Shown piece after piece: positions 56,013-64,000 of a stretch of DNA of 64,000 nt. The position numbers and the translations under genes are program-made. Origin of the DNA: Drosophila persimilis (lineage: Eukaryota > Arthropoda > Insecta > Diptera > Drosophilidae); assembly GCF_003286085.1 (NCBI RefSeq), contig NW_020825298.1, positions 5,270,001-5,334,000 of the forward strand, written 5' to 3'. The notes under the pieces are model-generated. The model ran no database searches. It had not been told where the DNA came from and worked only from the letters and a program-made list of their open reading frames with translations. Position 1 is the first letter of the stretch. Each line of letters opens with the position of its first letter.

Positions 56013-59000
56013 TCACTGCTCAACAACGGTCACCTCTATGGGCGGTATAAACTTCCAAACATGCGCCTGCTGCTCATCATAGCTGGACGAGAACATATCT
56101 AATTGACCTCCGACAATATTTGTGGCGCTCGGACAGGAACGTGCTGACGGCTGTTGCTGTTGTTGCGGATTGGTGGAGCACTCAATGCCGGCCTTAAAAC
56201 GTCCAGGCGTAAAGAATATCACAGAACAAGTGTGCTGCGTCTGCTCCTGCTTCTCCAGAATGGGGATTGCAATTCTAAAAAGGGAACTCAATCAATTACA
56301 AATTGATATATATTTATGTTTTGGTACTGACCTATTCGGCCCTGAGAAGGCCACGCGTGTCTCCAGATTGTAATTCTCCATTCCATTTAAATAGTCCTGA
56401 TAGAACTTGATGCTCAACACCAGGTTCTTGAGCGGCTGCAGCGAATCATTGGTCAACTGAATGCTAAGCAGCGCCCGCTGCCCCACCGTACAAACAAGCT
56501 CGCTGTGCGGCTGCACGGGCGTGTCCTGAAAGCTAATAGCTATAAGAAAATAAGAAAAGTCAGAGATTTCAAAAAGAAATGTAGACTCCAGTATAACTTA
56601 CACCACTGCAAGGGCGAGACGGCAGTGAGATCCACCATGGACTGCGACAAGACTATGCCCCGCAAGGAGGCAATGCCCGCAATATCGGTGCCAGTCAGCA
56701 GCCAATTGATTTTCACCCGCTCGGCTATATGCTCCGAGCAGAGTTTGCTCAGAGCATCGTTAAACGACAGCAGCTGCGTTCGAAAACAGAGTTCTGCAAA
56801 GGAATTGAATTGGGTTTTAATCCCACACAAGGGATATAGCACAATATATCAAACCTCTCTCTAGATTCTCCGCAACTTCGGCTGCCCGTGCCGCACACAC
56901 TTGCTCCAGGGAGCAACGATCCACTGGTATGGGCACACGGCAGCTCTCTTTGGCCTCGATGAGTATATTCTTGTTGTCTGTGTAATTGAGCGACATCTCT
57001 TGAGCGGTTAGATTGGATATATCCAGCACCAGGTAGAACTGTGAAGCTCTAAAAAGGCAACAGGAAAATTATGAAAGCTCTTTTGATCGTTCCTCCCACT
57101 TACATTTCGGCTGGCAGGACATCCCAGCTGGTGATCTGTGCACTGGGCAGCAGCTCTAAATTAAAGGACACTGCACACTGACGGCAGTATCCCGCCGTCA
57201 GAGCCTCCCCTCCTGAGTATTTCAAGCGGATCTGCGCCTCAATGTGCTGCGAATACTGCGAGCCAAGGCTGGAGGGTCCTGGCTGCAGGCTCAATGCCGC
57301 CAGTGAAGGCTGCCCCCCGGACATGGTCGAACGGAAGCTGGATGTTTGCGGCTCCTGCCGACGATGCTGCGGTGAGCCAACTCTCGAGGGCAGGCTGGCA
57401 TGACCTGAGACGGACATCAGGGAGGAGCCATAATCACCAGCCGCAGGACCACTCGAATGCACCGAAGACGGGGGTGGCTGGGGGCAAACGAAATCCGCCT
57501 CGGCATACACTTCCACCACAAATTCAATGGAACCCTGCGGCGGAACGGGCAGCTTGGCCTGCAAGCAAAAGGGAATTAAGAATCAATCATCAGGGACCTC
57601 TCTTTCCCACTTGAAACTCACCAGCAATGCCTCTTCATCTATCCGAAAGATCTTCTTTTGCAGCTCTTGCTCTACATTGGAATTAATGTTCACCTCCAGA
57701 TGTTCCAGCGGCAGGGTGGCGCTCTCATTGGTAATGGTTATGGTGCAGCTGGAGAACTCTCCGTTGTACAGCGTGAGGCTGGCCGAGGTGACGACAATAT
57801 CCGCACTATTCAAATTACTAAATGTGGCCGTCTGTGGCAGCGAGGTCTTGACGGATATCCGCGGCAGGGCTGGTATCACCTCCACCAGATAGTTGGGCGG
57901 AAAGCTACGGCCGCGCATATGCTTCAGTCGACAGTTGGACTTGACGCCCAGCGTGTGCGTACTGTAACCCTGGAGATCCAGTTGCCCCGTCTCGATGGGC
58001 GTGCCATGCAACGGCACATAGGTGGGCACATGCGGCTGCAGGACAATGGTCTGGGGCAGGGACTCGAACACCACGCCATTCGTCAGCAGTCGCATATCGG
58101 TGACCGTCAGCTCGAATGGCAGGGGATTCCGCAACCGCACACAGACCTCGCTCAGATCGTTTTGAACCCACAAGAAAGCTGGAACCAAGGAAGAGAACTG
58201 TAAGAGATCGATTCTACATCTATAATGCTATGGCTTACCTATTTTATTCTTATCCTTCTTCTTGTCCCTTCTATCCACGGAATTAAAGTGTATGGGCGTG
58301 AACAGAAACGGCCCGCTGTCTGCCTTGGCCACCTTGATCCGCTGCGGCCGTAAATGGGGGGGCAAATCCTTGACCTGGAAGTCCAGGCAGTAGGGCAGAT
58401 CTGTGAGATTGGCGGGTGGTATCACAGTGCCATTCTCCAGCACCAGCGGAACAGGCGAGCCCTCGCACTGGGCGCTCAGATTCTAAAACGGAATTTCATT
58501 AGATTTCCCTTAAGTAATAGGTGTATTTCGTGGACTCACCTGCAGTTGTACAGCCATTTCGCTTTGTTCTGTGGGTGACATGTTGTCCCATTGGGTCTGC
58601 AGTAGGAACGTCATATGCCGCGTGGCCAGGGCCGAGTGTCCCAGTCGCCGGGCAGCCGTGATGAGACTCTGAACCAAATCAATCTGCAGTGCCGGCCAGC
58701 CGGCAGCATTCTCCAACACTTCCAACGGATCCAGACACAGACGATATCCTGTAAAGCTGCCCAACATCAGGCGATAGCTTTGATTCCAGTCCGGCGCCTG
58801 GCTGCCCTGCTGGACATGCTTCAATGCCGCCAGACGCTGAAAGAAGGCCGCCTTCCGCTGGTATCCGATCTGCTGATACAGATCCGTAATGATCTCGAAT
58901 CGCTTGACGCGCTCCGGCTCGCTCATGCTCAGATTGATGTACAGAATGTTCTGCAGGAACATGGCCACGTCCAACGGACGATTCTGTTCGATGCAGATGC

Positions 59001-60429
59001 GCGAGGCCTTGAGCGCCGCCTCCGTTTCAATGGTGGCCGCATGCCGGTATTTGCTGTAGTTGATGATCGCCTTGCGATAGTAGTTGGTGATCTCCTCGGC
59101 CTTGAGTATGTTACCGGGCAGCTCCCCGTTGCGCTGGTTGCTCAGCGGCGCTGCCGATATTGTGGATGTGGAAGAGGTGGTCGTGGATGAAGTGGTTGGC
59201 GTGTCCGAGGCCGAGGAATTATTGCCCGTCGTCACCAGGGAAGATACCGATGAGCAGGAAGATGAGTTCGAGGTGAGCTTCTGTTGCTGCTGAACTGCCA
59301 CTTCTCCATTGGCATTGGCGGCAGCGGTCGTCGTCGAGTCGGGCGCAGTCACCTTTTTGGTGGCATCGCTGGCTCGCCATTTCTCTGGCGTGTGCCTCAG
59401 CGGGGAGGTGCCTGCAAAACCCATAAAAAGGATTATATTTCTGACCTTTTGGAGTTGATTTCTCACTTACCCGCCTCCTGCAGCGACGAGTTCCTATGCA
59501 GCGTCTCAATCTCTCGCATTTGCGGATACAACAGCATGGCTGATGCCGCACACAGGCCCTCCTCGGTGGCCCCCACCCACAGGGAATCGCCTACAGATCT
59601 CAACGTCTCGTTGGCATTATGATAGAGACTCAGTGCATCATCGACGAGGCCCGCTTGCAGCGACAAGTCAGCCAGATTCTTCATCACGCGCCCAACGCAA
59701 CGTTTCCGATTGTTCCGCGACTCCATGTCCAGGCCCACAAAGTCACGCTTCTCGAAGGGGGCCAGCAACAGGCTCACCTTGTCCGCCTTCTCCCGTGAAC
59801 GCTCCAGCCGCCGCGACTCCAGCACCCAAAACAGAGCGCTCACAAAGTCCCCAATGCGCGACTCCAGATCCGAACATGAATCCTGCTCGCGATAGAAGAA
59901 CGCCTGGGATTTAAAGTTGGAGGGCGTCGTATAATCATCCTGCAAGCGACGTGAAGCCGTGGACTTGTCTTCGCCAATGGTCTCCAGGACATTGGGATCG
60001 TCGGGTCCAAAGAAAATGGCACGGGATTCGTAGAGAGTGCTGCCATAGCGCACCTTCAGGGACTCGTGCTGGCGGCAGAGCTCATTCAACTCAGTCTGGT
60101 TGTCAAACTTGCCAATGGTGACGAGGCCCAGCAGGCGGCGATGTGTCTGAAAGTCGCCCCAATCATTATGCTCCACGGGATGATCATGGATGAATCGCAC
60201 CCAAATCGTGCGTGTGTTTCCACTGGAATCTTTAAGAGAGCAAGCATTTATATACATTTCTAATGGGAGGAGCCCTCAAGCACTTACCATTCACTTTGAT
60301 GCTGTTGACACGTCGCACTTTCTCAAAGGCCCGCTGGAGGATGCGTGCCCGCGAGGGTCCCACACCTCGGAGCAGCACCAGGAGGGAGCTGTGGTGCAGG
60401 GCATTCTGTTCGTAGTCGGGTCGTGACAT
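56013..60429 (-). CDS. brun: TRAPPC9 / brunelleschi, TRAPPII complex subunit, 1294 aa
   Basis: Subunit of the TRAPPII tethering and Rab-GEF complex at the Golgi; in flies it is needed for male meiotic cytokinesis. Ten exons in phase: 60429-60288, 60229-59471, 59411-58540, 58482-58239, 58178-57622, 57558-57104, 57048-56855, 56793-56602, 56539-56332, 56274-56013 (3885 nt). The start MSRPDYEQNALHHSSLLVLL aligns with the family's MSxPDYxQ opening; upstream Met codons in frame are ignored. Conserved landmarks are EHNDWGDFQTHRRLLGL and YGSTLYESRAIFFGP, then FEKRDFVGLDMESRNNRKRC and LSLQAGLVDDALSLYH. The middle has TPR-like helices and a low-complexity Ser/Thr/Ala insert (about residues 320-380). 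The C-terminal half is beta-rich, ending in a Gln run before the last 50 residues. It is somewhat longer than human TRAPPC9 (about 1150), mostly through the inserts. Confidence 0.95.
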
Positions 60430-61119
60430 AACTGGCTCCACGCTACCATGAGAAAGCATAAGACCGACCGTAGCACGCATTTACACACACACGGCGCTCG
60501 CTAGCTCGCTCGCAATATACCTCGCCAGTTGGCCGGGGTCTGGAATTTCACATTTGTTCTCCTGTATACGATTCGCATGCACACCCCTCCACACCGCTCT
60601 GCTGCCTGTGATTAATGTGCCTCTCCTCAATTGATTTCCATTGTTTTGCATTTATATGTGGAGCCAAGTGGAGCAGCAGCAGCAAAAGCAGAAGCAGCAG
60701 AAAGGCGCCTCCCCCTTTTGAGGTGGTTTGCTGTTCGATGATGTTTCTGCTGCTTTCACCTCGAGAATTGCCTTTCTAGCACGTTTTCTGCTTGGGGTTC
60801 AATCTCCGCATAGATTATGCAGGTGGTACACCCCAGAATCTAGCTTCAATTTCTGTATAAATTGAATTTATGTTGTGTTTTAATGTTAATTTTACAAAGA
60901 AGTTGTCCAATCAGTGCATTGTCGCTTAGTTCGGGTGAATGGCAAATTGCAGAGATTTCTAGCGGTCTGGTCACACTATTGCTATGAAAAATCTAAAAAT
61001 TACACAAAAATACCGATATTGTTTTAAAAACTACACTGTGCTTCGATAAAAATATATATATCGATACATGGATATATTAAAGCCGCCTTATTGTTTATGC
61101 ATAATAATATAAATTAACA
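60430..61119. promoter_or_regulatory. Head-to-head promoter region of brun and the METTL13 homologue
   Basis: About 690 bases separate divergent start codons. On the plus strand TGGTCACACTA (60968-60978) is a perfect Motif 1, and TATCGATA (61059-61066) is a perfect DREF site, both near the METTL13 side. A CAG-rich run lies near 60675-60700. Such motifs mark constitutive promoters. Whether brun uses the same elements is unknown. Confidence 0.7.
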
Positions 61120-63550
61120 ATGAATTTACTGCCGAAAACACGCGAAGAGTTCGCGCAAACCGACTATTGGAACGAGTTCTTCAAAAAGCGTGGCGAAAAG
61201 GCTTTTGAATGGTAGGCAGACGATGTTTTCCGAGGCAACAAAAAGCAACATGTGTTTTCTTTCTATTTCCTAGGTATGGAGAATATCTGGACCTGTGCGA
61301 TCATATACACAAATACATCAAGCCGGTAGATAAGATTCTGATGCTAGGATGCGGCAACTCCAAGCTGAGCATGGATATGTATGACTCGGGATACAGGTAC
61401 GAAACAGCCAGTACCTCTCTCTGTAAAATTATAACCCAAAGCTGCTTTTCTTCCGCAGGGATATAACGAATATTGATATCTCCCCGGTGGCTGTGAAGAA
61501 GATGTTGGAGCAAAATTCACGTACGCGTCCAGATATGAAGTTCCTGCAAATGGATGCCACAGCCATGACGTTTCCCGATGAGAGCTTCTCCGTGGCCTTG
61601 GATAAGGGCACACTGGATGCCTTGTTTGTGGACGATGCCCCAGAAACTAAAGCTGTGGTGGAAAACTATTTCAAGGAGATTCTACGCACCATGCGGTTCG
61701 TATGCTGGGCTTTAAAGCGATTCGGATATACCATCGTTTATTCCATTTTAGGAATGGCGGTCGCTATTTTTGCGTATCCTTGCTGCAGGAGCACATTCTC
61801 AACTTTCTGGTAGAGTTCCTACCCCGTCACAACTGCATGCTGCGCATTGTCCACTGTTTGGGTGTGGAACAGGCCAACAAGGAGAAGAACGCCGACGATG
61901 CCATGAAGCTGCCCGTTTTCGTGGTCATTGCCACCAAATTCAAGAGTCTTCCAATGCCCGTTAGTAGATCCCAAATAATTCCATAGAATATTCCGTAACT
62001 CCCTCCGTTTTGTATAGATTTTGGAATTCGGTTTAGGTAACGATAAAATGCAAAGATTTACCGAGTCTTCGGAGCTAAGCAATGCCGTGCGTTCTGTGCA
62101 AAAGGCCGCCTTGGTGTTCAACGGACTGGCCCGCTCCAGCATTGCTGGTCACGATGAGGTGACCTTGGACCTGTATCGGCCCTCGGAGAACACCCCTCGC
62201 TATAGCATATACATTTTAGATCAGGCGGCAGCCAGAGGCCTGAACAAATATGCGGCATTTATTGTGCCGCAAGGCAGGGAGATTGAGTGGCTCTTTGGCA
62301 CCCCCTCTGGACGCAAGAAGCTGCAGGCATCGGCGAAGTTTCAGCGTCTCGCGGTGGTTACGCTGCATCGCGACCAAGTCTACAACACGCTCGAGGAGGT
62401 CCAGGCAGAGCTGGGCGATACCGTGTTCAGTCTGGCTCCGTACGGACATATCAAACAGATTCCCTATCTGTCGCTGGGCAGCGATGTGGGCAAGCGGGAG
62501 ACCCTGATCAGTGGCTTCTCCAAAATATCCGGCGAATTTCGCATCGAGGAAGTGGAGGCCGGTGGCAAAACGTTGCGTCGCCTGATATTCCTCAGCAATC
62601 AGTTTGTTGTGCAGTCTGAGGCCTTGGTGAAAACAAGTAAAACAGAAGAATTATCCTCTTTGAGAGATTTCTAATGTTCTTAATATTTAATTTCAGTTAA
62701 AATCAAAGGCAAAAAAGAGCGCAAGAAGATAGATTTTGGTTATTTGGCCTGCCAGCATCATTTGTACATGTCCGTGGGCGTCCAACTGGCCACAACTCTG
62801 CAGAATCCCAAGAAGGATGTGCAAAAGGATGTTCTAGTCATTGGCCTCGGAGGCGGCGGCCTGTGCAGCTTCCTTCATGCCGCTCTACCGTAGGTTGACA
62901 CAGTGCACATTCTACAAATTTTATAATTTAAATCTCTTTCCAGTCAATCGCGAATTACGGCTGTGGAGATAGACCCCATAATGCTGGAGGTGGCTGAGCA
63001 ATATTTCGAGCTGAAGCAGGACAAACGCTTCCATGTGGTCATTGACGATGGTCTGGCCTTTGTGGAGCGCTGTCGTAATGAAGGTACCTTTGATTTCCCC
63101 TGGCGAAGACGCCTTTCTAAAAGGAATATTCCCTTTTCAGATATACACTTTGATGCAGTCCTGTTCGATGTGGACAGCAAAGATCTCAGCCTGGGCATGA
63201 GTTGTCCCCCACAGGGCTTTCTAGCCCACGATGTACTCCTGCACATCAAGGAGATCATTGGACCCAAGGGTCTGTTCATGCTCAATCTGGTGTGTCGCGA
63301 TGAGACCCTCAAAACGGAGGCCATTGCCAATTTGCAAAAGGTTTTCCCGGCCGTCTGCAGCTACAAACTGGAGGAGGACATCAACGAGGTGGTTTACTGT
63401 GCCAACGATGAGAAGTACAAAACTGTGGAGCACTGGCAGAAGGCCATGGGCACTGCGGGCCGTGGCCTAAACACGACCGTCAAGGAGCACAAGCTGGCCA
63501 GCGAGGACCCCCTCGAAGTGGCCGAGTTTCTCAGTGAACTGAAGCTATAG
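61120..63550 (+). CDS. METTL13: METTL13 / eEF1A lysine and N-terminal methyltransferase homologue, 673 aa
   Basis: Dual methyltransferase that in vertebrates methylates eEF1A at its N-terminus and at Lys55. Eight exons in phase: 61120-61211, 61274-61396, 61459-61695, 61752-61959, 62018-62636, 62697-62889, 62944-63083, 63141-63550. The first seven-beta-strand domain follows the family opening ([20 protein letters not shown]). It carries SAM motif [13 protein letters not shown] (about residues 52-63), motif [11 protein letters not shown], and DKGTLDALF. The second domain has [20 protein letters not shown] followed by [13 protein letters not shown], and later [12 protein letters not shown]. The length is close to human METTL13 (699). 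AATAAA signals lie at 63569 and 63597. The last intron (63084-63140) is 57 nt and has no in-frame stop, so it could be read through. I recall the D. melanogaster orthologue as CG2614. Confidence 0.95.
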
Positions 63551-64000
63551 AAAATGATTCGGTTTTTAAATAAATGTTAATTGTATTTTAGTTATAAATA
63601 AAAAACTAAACTATTAACTAATTGTATTGTAGAATTGCTAATAATAACAAGAGCTAAGTGTGGCAAAAAAGTATCGCAAAATGTTTTCGCTTTCAACTTA
63701 AAGTACGCTAAATCGTTGGATTTCGGATAGCAAGAATAACGAGGCTTGGAATATATCATCATATATCATACATTATAAACTTAAGCTGGTAATTAAATTA
63801 ACTCAGTTAAACGATTTCTTTCGTATCAATTTTCATTAGGTTTCGGTTTCTAGCAGCAAAGGCACACGCAGCCGCACATCGTTGGATGCCAGAAAGGATT
63901 ACAAAATATAATAAGTACTATACTTAAATTTGTTGTTGTTTCATTACAGTCATTTGCAGTTTAGTCTGCAACACAAAAAAAGGAACTCTTCTTAAATGAA
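63551..64000. other. 3' flank of the METTL13 homologue
   Basis: AT-rich 3' untranslated and intergenic DNA. On the minus strand an open stretch at 63850-63960 ends in the Cys-rich peptide NPFWHPTMCGCVCLCC; it is discussed as a finding and not called as a gene. Confidence 0.5.

Noticed and set aside
1..64000. CRISPR arrays, bacterial operons, Shine-Dalgarno sites
   Set aside because: The window is eukaryotic; the regular repeats are microsatellites, coding repeats and intronic snoRNAs.

Overview
This window is nuclear DNA from a Drosophila-type fly. The reasons are short introns (about 55-65 nt) with GT/AG borders, fly core-promoter motifs (YGGTCACACTR and TATCGATA), abundant microsatellites, and a gene set led by (6-4) photolyase, TRAPPC9/brunelleschi and the METTL13 homologue. 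It is not obviously D. melanogaster. Repeats resembling the DINE-1 family hint at another lineage, perhaps the obscura group, but the species is not certain.

Layout. Positions 1 to about 46.4 kb are gene-poor: AT-rich or simple-sequence DNA with a few small islands. The islands are a 117-aa SPEF1-like calponin-homology protein (8326-8679, +), a 238-aa basic proline-rich protein (13307-14023, +), a wrecked acyl-CoA synthetase of the ACSF3 type (about 16193-17329, -), a secreted 8-cysteine protein built from two copies of one cysteine pattern (32411-32659, -), and a decayed unknown gene (about 43118-43790, +). There are also isolated exon-like remnants at 25668, 30259 and 33669. Mobile DNA here includes a mariner-type MITE with TA target duplication (14977-15125), a roughly 2.3 kb foldback element with long inverted arms (about 22290-24628) carrying a second small element, and DINE-1-like fragments.

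From 46.4 kb to the right end the window is gene-dense: a 597-aa tandem-repeat protein (-), phr6-4 (-), a SPAG7/R3H protein (+), a snoRNA host gene (+), a TMEM230-family protein (+), TRAPPC9/brun in ten exons (-), and the METTL13/eEF1AKNMT homologue in eight exons (+). brun and METTL13 are head to head over a short intergenic promoter with Motif 1 and a DRE site.

The most striking element is the snoRNA host gene at about 52.8-54.5 kb. It has a Motif 1 promoter, tiny non-coding exons, and one copy of the same box C/D snoRNA in each of six successive introns, plus a decayed copy in the first intron. Both guide segments are complementary to one contiguous piece of 28S rRNA, which by my recollection of fly 28S is also where the R1 retrotransposon inserts. 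The exons repeat too, so whole exon+intron units were duplicated. The right-hand genes are otherwise housekeeping in character (DNA repair, TRAPP trafficking, eEF1A methylation, ribosome modification) and share no evident pathway.
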